Positions 8,097-17,056 of a DNA stretch of 64,000 bases are shown here, one piece after another. Under the pieces are notes generated by a model. It was not told the DNA's origin. It worked only from the letters and a program-made list of their open reading frames with translations, and did not search any database. This DNA is from Streptomyces sp. NBC_01716 (GTDB taxonomy: Bacteria > Actinomycetota > Actinomycetes > Streptomycetales > Streptomycetaceae). Numbering within the stretch: the first letter of the stretch is position 1; every line of letters begins with the position of its first letter. Location of the stretch: NCBI RefSeq assembly GCF_036248275.1, contig NZ_CP109181.1, positions 5,704,001 to 5,768,000 on the forward strand. The letters are read 5' to 3'. The position numbers were made by a program, and so were the translations under genes.

Positions 8097-9488
8097 TCAG
8101 CTCCGGTGCGCCGTCGACGCCGCCGACGCGTGGCGGTCCAGGAAGGCGCCGACCTCCGCCGTACGCCGCCGGGGCAGCAGCACCCGCACCATCCCCGCGA
8201 GTATGCCCTGGATACGGGACGACTGGACCTCGTCCATCAGGTCGAGCACCCGGTGCCCGGCGGCTGCGGCCTCGTCGAGGGAGCCCGCGTGCCCCAGGTC
8301 CACGGCCAACTCCGCCCGGTAGAGGGCGAGATTACGGGTGAAGTGCGGGTCCTGGAGGACCGTGGCCCGGTACGCGTGCCGGGCCGCCGCCGACCAGTCG
8401 CCCAGTGCCGCGCGGCACTGCGCCTCCAGCACTTCCAGTTCGGGCTCGCCGAAGAACGACATCCACTCAGGATCGGCGGCCGACGGCCCGCTCTCGAAGA
8501 GCGTGTGCGCCTGGCCGAGGGACTGCTCGCAGCCCGTACGGTCCCCGAGCCCGGCCCAGCCGCCCGCTTCGCGCAGCGAGAGGAGTGACAGCAGCCGCGG
8601 CGAGGCCAGGTCCCGGGCCGCACGCCGGCCGGCCTGCGCCGCGCGGACCGCCTCACGGTGCCGGCCCGCGTCCCTCGCCAGGAACGAGGTGTTGCAGAAC
8701 GCGTGCGCCTCAACTCCCGCGTCACCGGCGACCCGTGCGGTCGCCAGTGCCTCCGCGTAGTGCGAGCGCGCGTCGTCGAAGCGCCCCGAGTCGTGCGCCA
8801 GCCAGCCCACCGAGATGGCCAGTTCGCCCGCGCTCGCGTGCAGCCGGCCGGCCGTCGCGCCGCGCGTGGCGGCGCCCGCGTCGAGGAGCGCGTACGCCGT
8901 CCGCAGCGGCTGCGCCGCCCGCCGGTACAGCCCGTCGGCGCCGTGCCGGTCGTCCAGCAGCCTGATCCGGCGTACCGCCTCCTCCAGGGCGCTCACCTCG
9001 GCCTCACCCACCCGCCGGGGGCTGGGCACGGCCGCCGCCGGGGCGGCGCCGATACCGAGAGAGGCGGCAGCCATCGAGGCGGTGCCGCCGGTCATGAATG
9101 CGCGACGCCGCACGTCGCTCTCCTCGCTGATGTCGCCTGTGTCGCTGTACACCGGGGTCGGGGGTGGAGTCGGGGTTGTGACGGGGGCCGGCGCCGGAGC
9201 GGCGTCGGCCTTCTGTCTGGACGCCCGGCCACGGACGGTCTCGCGCGCCGAGAAGCCCAGGTCGGCCAGGGTGAGGCCGGGGAACATATGGAGGAAGACG
9301 CGTTCGTACGCGTAGTTGGGACAGCGGATCTCGCCGGCCTCCACCCGTCCGATATAACGTGCGTCGCACGCGACTTGTTCACCGATCTCCCGTGCCGCCC
9401 TGCGTACGGCCGCCGCGAACTCCCCAGGCGAGCGACGACCGCGCAGCCGGCGGAAGGTGAGATTGGGAACTGCCCTGGTCGACACCAT
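8097..9488 (-). CDS. Streptomyces-type regulator with N-terminal HTH-like region and TPR-like repeats
   Basis: 463 residues. The first 75 residues contain an XRE-like region (EFAAAVRRAAREIGEQVACD, then YIGRVEAGEIRCPNYAYERV). A Pro/Thr-rich linker (about 90-115) precedes RRRAFMTGGTASMAAASLGIG, a Tat/signal-like stretch that occurs in this family without implying export. Residues 170-440 are Ala-rich helical pairs (SHYAEALATARVAGDAG, CNTSFLARDAGRHREAVRAA) typical of TPR folds. Such proteins are common in Streptomyces and often lie beside small prim-pol-like genes, as here with 9773-10222, which diverges from it. The ligand and targets are unknown. The start at ATG 9486-9488 has GAGAGG eight bases upstream. 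Confidence 0.8.
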   Translation of the reverse strand: MVSTRAVPNLTFRRLRGRRSPGEFAAAVRRAAREIGEQVACDARYIGRVEAGEIRCPNYAYERVFLHMFPGLTLADLGFSARETVRGRASRQKADAAPAPAPVTTPTPPPTPVYSDTGDISEESDVRRRAFMTGGTASMAAASLGIGAAPAAAVPSPRRVGEAEVSALEEAVRRIRLLDDRHGADGLYRRAAQPLRTAYALLDAGAATRGATAGRLHASAGELAISVGWLAHDSGRFDDARSHYAEALATARVAGDAGVEAHAFCNTSFLARDAGRHREAVRAAQAGRRAARDLASPRLLSLLSLREAGGWAGLGDRTGCEQSLGQAHTLFESGPSAADPEWMSFFGEPELEVLEAQCRAALGDWSAAARHAYRATVLQDPHFTRNLALYRAELAVDLGHAGSLDEAAAAGHRVLDLMDEVQSSRIQGILAGMVRVLLPRRRTAEVGAFLDRHASAASTAHRS

Positions 9489-9772
9489 GGCCGAGACCTC
9501 TCTTGGAACTCCTGGGTCCTGCTTGCCGGTTCACCTCTTGACCGGCGCTCCCGGCGCTCCGGCGTCCAAGAAGGTACCGGTTGTGACGAGTTGCCTACAC
9601 AGGGTTTGGCTACAAACCGGATATCTCACCCTCGATCTGCCATGAACTGCCACTCTTTGCGGCGGACTCTCGCCGTAGCTGTTGACGCCTCGGCGCGTTG
9701 AACCATGCGGAGACGCGCCATGTGTCTCCACTCGACGAGGAGGGCTCGCCCTTCTTGGAGTTGGAGGTCGGT

Positions 9773-10222
9773 ATGAAGACCAGTGACAGCTCATGGACGA
9801 CTGCTCAGCACACGCCCACCGCCGAGGCGAGCGAGTCGCCGCCCGGCGACCCCGCCGCCGGCCACGGCGGGCCCTGCGACCTGGTGACCGTGCCGGCCCG
9901 GCAGGGTCTTGAGGCCGTCGACATCCTGCGCCGGGGCGCGGGCGAGGCGCCGGCGGTGGGGCCCGTGCTCCTCGACGGCAACTGCGACAACCTCGGCTTT
10001 CTGGTGCCGCCCGGCACGGCGGCGCGCTGGGACATGCCCGGCAGCGCGTGTACGGAGACGGCGGGCCGGGGGCTCCGGGTGCCGGCCGAGCCGCCCGTCA
10101 CCGGCGGTGCGTGGCTGCTGCCCCCGGACTCCGGGACCGGGGAGGTCACGGACCCGGCGGTGCTGCGGGAGGCCCTCGGCGAGGCGGCCCGGCTGATCGA
10201 GGCCGCGGACGGCCACCGGTAG
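9773..10222 (+). CDS. Small conserved protein, prim-pol-like (paralogue-like to 544-1206)
   Basis: 149 residues starting MKTSDSSWTTAQ at the ATG 9773-9775, preceded by GGAGG at good spacing. The first 35 residues are low-complexity; the folded part carries LVTVPARQGLEAVDIL, DNLGFLVPPGTAARWDMPG and GRGLRVPAEPP followed by WLLPPDSG. This motif order matches the gene at 544-1206. Divergent from the TPR regulator, the common partner arrangement. No catalytic residues can be assigned. The 284-base gap before it (9489-9772) holds the two divergent promoters and no other gene that I can see. Confidence 0.65.
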   Translation: MKTSDSSWTTAQHTPTAEASESPPGDPAAGHGGPCDLVTVPARQGLEAVDILRRGAGEAPAVGPVLLDGNCDNLGFLVPPGTAARWDMPGSACTETAGRGLRVPAEPPVTGGAWLLPPDSGTGEVTDPAVLREALGEAARLIEAADGHR

Positions 10223-10259
10223 CGAACGCCGGCGACCGCCGCCGGGCGATAATGGACCG

Positions 10260-11162
10260 GTGGCGAAGAACCCGGCGGCGAAGAACAGACGACGTGGACG
10301 AGGCGCCCCCGAGACCGGGGCAGGAGCTGGATCCGAGAGCGTCACCGAGCAGGTCGACGGCGGGCTCGCCGAGCTGGTGCCCGACCGCGAGCGCGCACGT
10401 GCCTGGACGCTGCTGATCGACGAAGCCCCGCAGTCGCACGTCGATCTCGCCGACCCGACGCATCTCTCCTTCTCCTACCAGCGCAGGCTCGGCCACTTCG
10501 CCGATCTCGTCGCGCCCGCGGGCCGCCCCCTGCACGTCGTGCACCTGGGCGGAGGCGCCTTCACACTCGCCCGTTACGTCGCCGCGACCCGCCCCCGGTC
10601 CACGCAGCAGATCGTGGAACTCGACGCGCCCCTGGTCCAACTCGTCCGCAGAGAACTCCCGTTGGACCCGGGCGCCCGGATCCGGGTCCGCTCACTCGAC
10701 GCGCGGGCCGGGCTCGCCAAGATGCCCGACGGCTGGGCGGACCTGGTGATCACGGACGTCTTCGACGATGCCCGTATCCCGGCGCATCTCACCAGCGCCG
10801 AATTCCTCGCCGACGTACGGCGCGTGCTCACCCCCGGCGGCGGCTACGCGGCCAACCTCGCCGACGGCCCGCCGCTCGCGCATCTGCGGTCCCAGATCGC
10901 CACGGCCGCCACCGTCTTCCCGGAGCTGGCCCTCGCCGCCGACCCGGCCGTGCTGCGTGGCCGGCGCTTCGGCAACGCCGTACTCCTCGCGTCCGACCGG
11001 GAGTTGCCGATCGCCGAGCTGACGCGCCGGGTCGCGGGCGACCCGTATCCGGGCCGGGTCGAACACGGGCGCTCCCTCAGGGACTTCACCGGCGGCGCCG
11101 CCCCCGTCACCGACGCGAACGCCCGGCCCTCGCCCGTACCGCCGCCCGGTTCCTTCGACTGA
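10260..11162 (+). CDS. Spermidine synthase-like methyltransferase-fold protein
   Basis: 300 residues with a GTG start at 10260-10262. After a basic, probably flexible first 30 residues the Rossmann core appears: PLHVVHLGGGAFTLARYVAA (motif I, residues about 90-110), QQIVELDAPLVQLVRREL (motif II acid), RVRSLDARAGLAKMPDGWADLVITDVFDD, and a final PGGGYAANLAD. This is the arrangement of the SpeE-like fused spermidine synthases widespread in actinobacteria, which often lack aminopropyl transfer activity. The substrate is uncertain. Only 37 bases separate it from the preceding gene, so cotranscription is possible. Confidence 0.85.
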   Translation: MAKNPAAKNRRRGRGAPETGAGAGSESVTEQVDGGLAELVPDRERARAWTLLIDEAPQSHVDLADPTHLSFSYQRRLGHFADLVAPAGRPLHVVHLGGGAFTLARYVAATRPRSTQQIVELDAPLVQLVRRELPLDPGARIRVRSLDARAGLAKMPDGWADLVITDVFDDARIPAHLTSAEFLADVRRVLTPGGGYAANLADGPPLAHLRSQIATAATVFPELALAADPAVLRGRRFGNAVLLASDRELPIAELTRRVAGDPYPGRVEHGRSLRDFTGGAAPVTDANARPSPVPPPGSFD

Positions 11163-11210
11163 ACGCCCTTGCCCCGTACGGCACTCAGGGCCTGATCCGA
11201 AGGACAGGCC

Positions 11211-11777
11211 CTACCGCTCGTCGATCTGTACCCGGGGCGCCGAGTCGTGCCAGGTGCAGAAGACCGAGACCTCCCGGTCGTCCCGCGTGAACGTCACCCG
11301 GATCCAGAAGTCCTGCTTCCACACCTGCATCTGCCAGCCGGCCTCCGGCGTCGCCGAGACCAGCTCCGCCGACTCCGGGCCGAGGTCGAAGACGACCCGC
11401 CCGCCGTCGACGGGATAGCTCTTCACATTGGCGTCCGCCGTGGGGTCCGGGCCCGGGTCCGACGACCGGCTCGGCTCCGGCGCGTCCGCGGGCGGGGTCG
11501 CCGACGGCTTGTCGTCCGGCGACTTCGAGGTGTCCGGAGCCTTCGAGGACGCCGCGGACTTCGTGGGTGAGGGCGGCGGCGGGCTCGGCGGGCGGTGCGT
11601 CGACGAGGACTGCGGCCTGGCGCGCTGCGTCGTCGTGTTCTCCCCGGTGATCGGCAGCGCCCGCGGCCGGTCGTACACCGTGCCCACCACGACGGTGTGC
11701 ACGCCCCACCACGACAGCGTGACCGCCGACCCGGTCGCCAGCGTCCACGCCATGGCATGTACGAGTCCTCTGCGCAT
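11211..11777 (-). CDS. Secreted or membrane-anchored hypothetical protein beside a two-component system
   Basis: 188 residues: MRRGLVHAMAWTLATGSAVT forms a signal or anchor, followed by a long Ser/Pro/Lys-rich linker (about 45-110) and a compact C-terminal domain (SYPVDGGRVVFDLGPESAEL to VFCTWHDSAPRVQIDER). The ATG at 11775-11777 fits the signal sequence; a second Met eight residues on is possible. It diverges from the response regulator 100 bp away, a layout I recall for conserved Streptomyces signalling loci, and may be a regulon member or the sensed partner. No enzymatic motif is seen. Confidence 0.65.
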   Translation of the reverse strand: MRRGLVHAMAWTLATGSAVTLSWWGVHTVVVGTVYDRPRALPITGENTTTQRARPQSSSTHRPPSPPPPSPTKSAASSKAPDTSKSPDDKPSATPPADAPEPSRSSDPGPDPTADANVKSYPVDGGRVVFDLGPESAELVSATPEAGWQMQVWKQDFWIRVTFTRDDREVSVFCTWHDSAPRVQIDER

Positions 11778-11877
11778 CGGGGCCCATACTGCACCACCCG
11801 CCCCGCGCCTGTCCTTCCGTCCGCGTTCCCGGACGACCGGCACCCCCCGGCCGCCCGGATGGCGTACGGTGCCGCCC

Positions 11878-12612
11878 ATGCCAAGTGTGCTCGTGGTCGA
11901 GGACGACCAGTTCGTACGCTCCGCCCTCATCAGGCACTTGACCGAGGCCTCCCACACCGTACGGAGCGTCGGCACCGCCCTGGAGGCGCTGCGTGAGGTC
12001 GCCCACTTCCGGTTCGACGTGGTCATCCTCGACCTCGGGCTGCCCGATCTCGACGGCTCCGAGGCGCTGAAGATGCTGCGCGGGATCACCGACGTGCCGG
12101 TCATCATCGCCACGGCGCGGGACGACGAGGCGGAGATCGTACGGCTGTTGAACGACGGCGCCGACGACTACCTCACCAAACCGTTCTCGGTGGAGCACCT
12201 CTCGGCCCGGATGGCCGCCGTGCTGCGCCGCTCGCGCGCCACCGCCGCCGAGGACCCGCCCTCGCGGGTCATCCGCGTCGGCGGGCTGGCCATCGACCCA
12301 CTGCGCCGCCAGGCCGAACTCGACGGCGCCCGGCTGGATCTGACGCGGCGTGAGTTCGACCTGCTCACCTTCCTCGCGGGACGTCCGGGCGTGGTGGTCG
12401 CACGCAAGGAACTGCTGGCCGAGGTGTGGCAGCAGTCGTACGGCGACGACCAGACCATCGACGTCCATCTGTCGTGGCTGCGGCGGAAGTTGGGGGAGAC
12501 GGCCGCCCGGCCCCGCTATCTGCACACCCTGCGCGGCGTCGGTGTGAAGCTGGAGCCGCCGGCCCCCCGGGCGCCGGCGTCCGGCCCCGGCGCGTACGAG
12601 CCCCTGTCATGA
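11878..12612 (+). CDS. OmpR/PhoB-family response regulator
   Basis: 244 residues. The receiver domain (1-118) has acidic pocket DD at residues 9-10, phospho-acceptor D52 in ILDLGLPD, and the conserved Lys in DDYLTKPFS. The C-terminal winged helix (about 140-230) includes LTRREFDLLTFLAGRPG and the recognition segment TIDVHLSWLRRKLG followed by LRGVGVKL. Its TGA overlaps the ATG of the sensor kinase gene (ATGA), so the pair is coupled. It probably binds DNA as a dimer when phosphorylated; targets may include the divergent secreted protein gene. Confidence 0.93.
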   Translation: MPSVLVVEDDQFVRSALIRHLTEASHTVRSVGTALEALREVAHFRFDVVILDLGLPDLDGSEALKMLRGITDVPVIIATARDDEAEIVRLLNDGADDYLTKPFSVEHLSARMAAVLRRSRATAAEDPPSRVIRVGGLAIDPLRRQAELDGARLDLTRREFDLLTFLAGRPGVVVARKELLAEVWQQSYGDDQTIDVHLSWLRRKLGETAARPRYLHTLRGVGVKLEPPAPRAPASGPGAYEPLS

Positions 12613-13994
12613 GGTGGGCACTGGTCAGGGTCTCGCTGGCGGTGACCGCCATGGTCGTTCTCGCCTTCGCCGTCCCGCTCGGGCTCGTCATCAAGGAGAT
12701 GGCCAAGGACCGGGCCTTCTCCAACGCCGAACGGCAGGCCGCGACCCTCGGCCCCGTGCTCTCCATCGCCCAGGGCCGCGAACAGCTCGAATGGGCCGTC
12801 CAGTCCAGCCCCATCGGGGACACCGGACAGCTGGCCGTCCATGTGCCCGCCTCCGGCGAGCCGGGCAGCGTGCCCATGGAGATCGGCACCCGACGGGCCG
12901 CGCAGAAGGACCTGCGCGCCACCGAGCGGCTCGGCAGGGCCTCCATCACCGAGGTCAGCGGCGGCTCCGCGCTCCTTCAGCCGATCGCGATCTCCACCGG
13001 CAAGGTCGCCATCATCGAGGTGTTCGTCCCCGAGAACGAGGTCTCCAACGGGGTCACCACCGCCTGGCTGGTGCTCGCGGGTGTGGGCGTCGCCCTGATC
13101 GTGGGCTCGGTCGCCGTCGCCGACCGGCTCGGCGTACGGATGGTCCAGCCCGCGCAGCGGCTCGCGGGCGCCGCCCACGACCTGGGCGAGGGCAGACTCG
13201 GCGCGCGGGTCCCTACGAGTGGCCCGACGGAGCTGCGGTCGGCGGCCATCGCCTTCAACTCGATGGCCGACCAGGTGGTCCAACTCCTCGCCAACGAACG
13301 GGAACTGGCCGCCGACCTCTCACACCGGCTGCGCACCCCGCTCACCGTGCTGCGCCTCAACGCCGCGTCGCTGGGCGAGGGTCCGGCCGCCGACCAGACA
13401 CGGGCGGCCGTCGCACAGCTCGAACGCGAGGTCGACACCATCATCCGTACCGCTCGCAAGGCCAAGCCGCAGACCCGCGCGACGACGCCAGGCGTGGGCT
13501 GCGACGTCTCCGAGGTCATCCGCGAGCGCATGGACTTCTGGTCGGCACTGGCCGAGGACGAGGGCCGGGAGGTACGGCTGGCCGGGGTCGGCCGCCCGGT
13601 CCGTATCCCGGTCGCGAGGCCCGAACTGGCGGCGGCCCTCGACGCGTTGCTCGGGAACGTCTTCCGGCACACCCCCGAGGGCACCGCCTTCGCCGTCGAC
13701 GTCCACCACGCGGAGGACGCCGTGATCGTCCTCGTCTCGGACGCGGGGCCGGGGATCGCGGACCCCGAGGCGGCCCTCGTACGCGGCAACAGCGGGGCCG
13801 GCGAGGGCTCGACGGGACTCGGGCTCGACATCGTGCGCCGGGTCGCCGAGTCGACCGGCGGAGACGTACGCATCGGGCGCTCCGTGCTCGGCGGCACGGA
13901 GATACGGATCTGGATCGGGCTCGGCGGGCAGCGCGCCACGCGCGCCACCGGGGAGAGCCGCGGCCACCGGCTGCGCCGCCGGGCCAACCATTAA
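12609..13994 (+). CDS. Membrane sensor histidine kinase
   Basis: 461 residues. TM1 (about 5-28), an extracytoplasmic sensor region to about 155, TM2 near 158-178 (TAWLVLAGVGVALIVGSVAV), a HAMP linker, then the H box DLSHRLRTPLTVLRL with H239, an N box NVFRHTPEG (one Asn/His arrangement typical of the group), and G boxes DAGPGI and GLGLDIV. The C-terminus is Arg-rich. It forms a two-component pair with the regulator whose stop codon it overlaps. The signal is unknown. The 200 bases downstream (13995-14194) contain a purine-poor spacer and no gene. Confidence 0.93.
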   Translation: MRWALVRVSLAVTAMVVLAFAVPLGLVIKEMAKDRAFSNAERQAATLGPVLSIAQGREQLEWAVQSSPIGDTGQLAVHVPASGEPGSVPMEIGTRRAAQKDLRATERLGRASITEVSGGSALLQPIAISTGKVAIIEVFVPENEVSNGVTTAWLVLAGVGVALIVGSVAVADRLGVRMVQPAQRLAGAAHDLGEGRLGARVPTSGPTELRSAAIAFNSMADQVVQLLANERELAADLSHRLRTPLTVLRLNAASLGEGPAADQTRAAVAQLEREVDTIIRTARKAKPQTRATTPGVGCDVSEVIRERMDFWSALAEDEGREVRLAGVGRPVRIPVARPELAAALDALLGNVFRHTPEGTAFAVDVHHAEDAVIVLVSDAGPGIADPEAALVRGNSGAGEGSTGLGLDIVRRVAESTGGDVRIGRSVLGGTEIRIWIGLGGQRATRATGESRGHRLRRRANH

Positions 13995-14194
13995 TCCCCT
14001 CGCAATGGTTCCTTAAGGGGACCTCAAGAACGCCAACGCCCGCCCGTTATTGGTGACTTGTCCGGTTGGGAGCGGCTAGCGTACTGCCCGAGACCGCATC
14101 AACCGCACGGCTGCCGTCCCCCACCGGTCGCCACCCCCCCGCGTCCCGGCCGGCCTACCGAACCCCCCACCCGGCCGGGGCGCGCCCCGAAGCG

Positions 14195-15619
14195 CTACGC
14201 GGGCGGGTCGGGCAGCACGCCCGTCTCCGTCAGCCGCGCGTACCAGCGGGCGCTGGACTTGGGCGTACGGGCCTGCGTCCCGTAGTCGACGTGCACCGCG
14301 CCGAACCGCTTCCCGTAGCCCCGCTCCCACTCGAAGTTGTCCAGCAGCGACCAGAGGAAGTAGCCGCGTACGTCCGCCCCGTCGGCCATCGCGCGGTGCG
14401 CCGCCGACAGATGCCCGTGCAGGAAGCGGATGCGGTCCGGGTCGTGCACCAGACCCTCCGCGTCCGGCCTGTCGTCGTACGCCGCGCCGTTCTCCGTGAT
14501 CACCAGCGGTACGCCGGGTGCCTCGCGGGTGTAGCGCATCAGTACGTCGTACAGCCCCGTCGGATCGACCGACCAGCCCATCTCGGTGACCTCGCCCGGC
14601 GGCTGATGGAACGTCACGGACTCGGCGCCGGGCCAGGGCGACTTCCCGGCCGTGCCCGGCGCGTGGCCGCGGGTGTCCCGGCGGTCGGCGTCCGCGCCGG
14701 TGCCTGTCGCGGCCGACACCAGGTGCGGGGTGTAGTAGTTGATGCCCAGCCAGTCCAGCGGCTGATGGATCGTCACCGCGTCGTCGGCCTTCACGAAGGA
14801 CCAGTCCGTGATCCGCGCGGTGTCCTTGAACAGGTCCTCGGGGTACGCGCCCGACAGCATCGGCCCGGTGAAGATCCGGTTCGCCAGCGCATCGACACGG
14901 CGCCGCGCGTCCAGGTCGTCCGGCGACTGCGAACGGGCCCGTACCGCCGCGGCGTTGTGGCAGACGGTCACCTGCGCGCGTCTGGGCAGCACGGTACGCA
15001 GCGCCTGCGTGGCGAGACCGTGGCCGAGGTTGAGATGGTGCGCGGCCCGCAGCGCGAGCACCGGATCCGTACGGCCGGGCGCGTGCACCCCGGAGGCGTA
15101 CCCCAGAAACGCGCTGCACCAGGGCTCGTTGAGGGTCACCCAGCGGTCCACGCGGTCGCCGAGCGCGTCACCGAGGATGCGCGCGTACTCCGCGAACCTG
15201 AAAGCCGTCTCGCGCACAGGCCAGCCGCCCGCCGTCTCCAGATCGTGCGGCAGGTCCCAGTGGTAGAGCGTGAGGACGGGCCGGATGCCGCGCTCCAGCA
15301 GGTCGTCGACGAGCTTGCGGTAGAAGTCCAGACCGCGCTGGACGGCCGGGCCGCGCCCGATGGGCTGGACGCGCGACCAGGAGACCGAGAAGCGGTACGC
15401 GTTCACGCCCAGGTCCGCCATGAGGCGCACGTCCTCGGCCCGGCGGTGGATGTGGTCGGCGGCGGTGTCCCCGGTGTCGCCGTTCTCGACCTTGCCGGGG
15501 GTGTGGCTGAAGGTGTCCCAGATCGACGGGGTACGGCCGATCTCCCGGGCGCCGCCCTCGATCTGGTAGGCGGCGGTGGCGGTGCCCCATATGAAGTCGG
15601 ACGGGAAACTGAGGGACAT
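14195..15619 (-). CDS. bglC: Beta-glucosidase, glycoside hydrolase family 1
   Basis: 474 residues, full length for GH1. The acid/base Glu is E165 in VTLNEPW, the nucleophile E376 in VITENGAAY, and GFIWGTATAAYQIEGG-like N-terminal and FLWSLLDNFEW C-terminal signatures are intact. There is no signal peptide, so it is cytoplasmic and cleaves imported cello-oligosaccharides. GGAG lies seven bases before the ATG. In Streptomyces the order cebE-cebF-cebG-bglC is standard (established knowledge); here bglC follows the wreck of those genes by 32 bases, downstream of a perfect CebR operator. The gene itself shows no decay. The gene symbol rests on synteny plus family. Confidence 0.92.
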   Translation of the reverse strand: MSLSFPSDFIWGTATAAYQIEGGAREIGRTPSIWDTFSHTPGKVENGDTGDTAADHIHRRAEDVRLMADLGVNAYRFSVSWSRVQPIGRGPAVQRGLDFYRKLVDDLLERGIRPVLTLYHWDLPHDLETAGGWPVRETAFRFAEYARILGDALGDRVDRWVTLNEPWCSAFLGYASGVHAPGRTDPVLALRAAHHLNLGHGLATQALRTVLPRRAQVTVCHNAAAVRARSQSPDDLDARRRVDALANRIFTGPMLSGAYPEDLFKDTARITDWSFVKADDAVTIHQPLDWLGINYYTPHLVSAATGTGADADRRDTRGHAPGTAGKSPWPGAESVTFHQPPGEVTEMGWSVDPTGLYDVLMRYTREAPGVPLVITENGAAYDDRPDAEGLVHDPDRIRFLHGHLSAAHRAMADGADVRGYFLWSLLDNFEWERGYGKRFGAVHVDYGTQARTPKSSARWYARLTETGVLPDPPA

Positions 15620-15651
15620 GAGTGCGCTCCGGGTCGGGGAGAAACGCGCGG

Positions 15652-16128
15652 TCAGCCCTTGACCGCACCGGTCATGATGCCACCGACAATATGCTTGCCG
15701 AAGATCACGAAGGCCAGCAGGAGCGGCAGCGTACCGAGCAGGGCACCGGCCATGATCACCGACTGGTCGGGAATGTAGCCCCGGCCGAGCCCCGTGAGCG
15801 CGACCTGCACGGTGGGGTTGCCGCTCTGCCCGTGATCGCCGCCATCACCCCGGACGCCGAGTCGACGAAGACGGTCCCCCTGGGCGCCTTCGCCCGGTAC
15901 CGCTTCCCCGCCGCCAGATACTTCCGCCAGTCGCCCGCCCACAGCTTCCCGACGGCCCTGCGGTCGGTGGGCAGCCCGGCCTTGGCGAAGAGGTCCCTGC
16001 GGCAGCAGATTGCCCCCGGCCCGATGTCCGTGCCGAGGCCCACGGTCCGCCCGCCGGCGGTGGTGGCCTTGCGCGACGACGGCCACGAGCCCCACCAGCC
16101 GGCGGGACGCACGGGAATGTGTGCGCAT
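15652..16128 (-). pseudogene. Collapsed cebEFG cellobiose importer (fragments of binding protein and permease)
   Basis: Three pieces of an importer operon are joined by deletions. The first is a start with good ribosome site (AAGGAAGG) and signal-peptide-like MRTHSRASRRLVGLVAVV (from 16128). Then, in a different frame at about 15830-16075, comes a mid-section of a solute-binding protein (GLGTDIGPGAICCRRDLFAK, then LWAGDWRKYLAAGKRY and VFVDSASGVMAAITG). Back in the first frame at about 15652-15838 is the last 60 residues of a MalG-type permease (YIPDQSVIMAGALLGTLPLL, then GIMTGAVKG and stop). The rest of cebE, all of cebF and most of cebG are missing. No functional transporter can be made from this locus. 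Confidence 0.85.
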
Positions 16129-16157
16129 GACGTCCTTCCTTGAGCGGGCATGGGGAG

Positions 16158-16171
16158 TGGGAGCGCTCCCA
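16158..16171. promoter_or_regulatory. CebR operator (perfect 14-bp palindrome)
   Basis: The sequence TGGGAGCGCTCCCA is, from established work on Streptomyces cellulose and cello-oligosaccharide regulation, the consensus CebR (LacI family) box. It lies 30 bases upstream of the decayed cebE start and so still stands in front of bglC. No cebR gene is present on either side within the window, where S. coelicolor carries one next to orn. Confidence 0.9.
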
Positions 16172-16231
16172 TGGGTGGGTCGAGGGTCCCCGCTCGTCCG
16201 AGAGGTGTCAAGGACCGGGGGGCGACACGGC

Positions 16232-16265
16232 GAAGGGCCGGTCCGCTCACGCGAACCGGCCCTTC
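16232..16265. terminator. Hairpin terminator downstream of tRNA-His
   Basis: An 11-bp perfect inverted repeat (GAAGGGCCGGT and ACCGGCCCTTC) with a 12-base loop lies just past the 3' end of the minus-strand tRNA. Confidence 0.8.
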
Positions 16266-16274
16266 ATTCCTCAG

Positions 16275-16348
16275 GGTGAGTAACGGGACTTGAACCCGCG
16301 ACATCCTGGACCACAACCAGGTGCTCTACCAGCTGAGCTATACCCACC
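16275..16348 (-). tRNA. tRNA-His (anticodon GTG)
   Basis: On the minus strand the acceptor stem GTGGGTA/TACTCAC is preceded by the extra G(-1) opposite C73 that marks tRNA-His. The anticodon loop reads TTGTGGT. The T loop is TTCAAGT. It sits between the ceb remnant and orn. Confidence 0.97.
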
Positions 16349-16452
16349 ATGTCCGGTCAATCCTGTACCCGACCGGCCGAGAAAAAGTGTACAGGGTCCG
16401 CGAGGGTGCTCGCGCCCGACTTATGCCGGGGACCGCAGGGCGCTCCCTTCGG

Positions 16453-17046
16453 TCACAGCACGTGCTTCGCCGCGATCGCCTTCGCCGTGTCCGAGTCCGG
16501 GCCCGGCTGCGGTACGAAGACCGCCTCACGGTAGTAGCGCAGCTCCGCGATGGACTCGCGGATGTCCGCAAGCGCCCGGTGGTTGCCGCTCTTCTCCGGG
16601 CTGTTGAAGTAGGCGCGCGGGTACCAGCGGCGCGCCAGCTCCTTGACCGAGGAGACGTCCACGATCCGGTAGTGGAGGTAGCCCTCCAGCTCCGGCATGT
16701 CCCGCAGCAGGAAGCCGCGGTCGGTGCCGACCGTGTTGCCGCACAGCGGCGCCTTCCCCGGCTCCTTGACGTGCTCGCGTACGTACGCCAGCACCCGCTC
16801 CTCGGCGTCGGCCAGGGTGGTGCCGCCCGCCAGCTCGTCGAGCAGGCCCGAGGCGGTGTGCATCTGCCGCACCACCTCGGGCATGGTCTCCAGCGCCGCG
16901 TCCGGGGGACGCACGACGATGTCGACCCCTTCGCCGAGCACGTTCAGCTCCGAGTCGGTGACCAGCGCGGCCACCTCGATGAGTGCGTCCTCCGTCAGCG
17001 AGAGCCCGGTCATCTCGCAGTCGATCCACACCATTCGATCGTTCAT
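16453..17046 (-). CDS. orn: Oligoribonuclease
   Basis: 197 residues, a full-length DEDDh 3'-5' exonuclease: MVWIDCEMTGL carries the first Asp and Glu, LCGNTVGTDRGFLLRDMPE supplies the second Asp segment, and GNHRALADIRESI holds the catalytic His and final Asp. It degrades 2-5 nucleotide RNAs and pGpG to mononucleotides, finishing RNA decay and c-di-GMP turnover; loss in S. coelicolor (ornA) is known to impair growth and development. It lies just downstream of adpA on the same strand with an 11-base gap, matching the conserved Streptomyces order and suggesting cotranscription. Confidence 0.97.
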   Translation of the reverse strand: MNDRMVWIDCEMTGLSLTEDALIEVAALVTDSELNVLGEGVDIVVRPPDAALETMPEVVRQMHTASGLLDELAGGTTLADAEERVLAYVREHVKEPGKAPLCGNTVGTDRGFLLRDMPELEGYLHYRIVDVSSVKELARRWYPRAYFNSPEKSGNHRALADIRESIAELRYYREAVFVPQPGPDSDTAKAIAAKHVL

Positions 17047-17056
17047 GCGCCTTACC

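Noticed and set aside
15652..16316. Overlapping open frames in the ceb region as intact genes
   Set aside because: They are mixed pieces of a binding protein and a permease in two frames, without complete domains.
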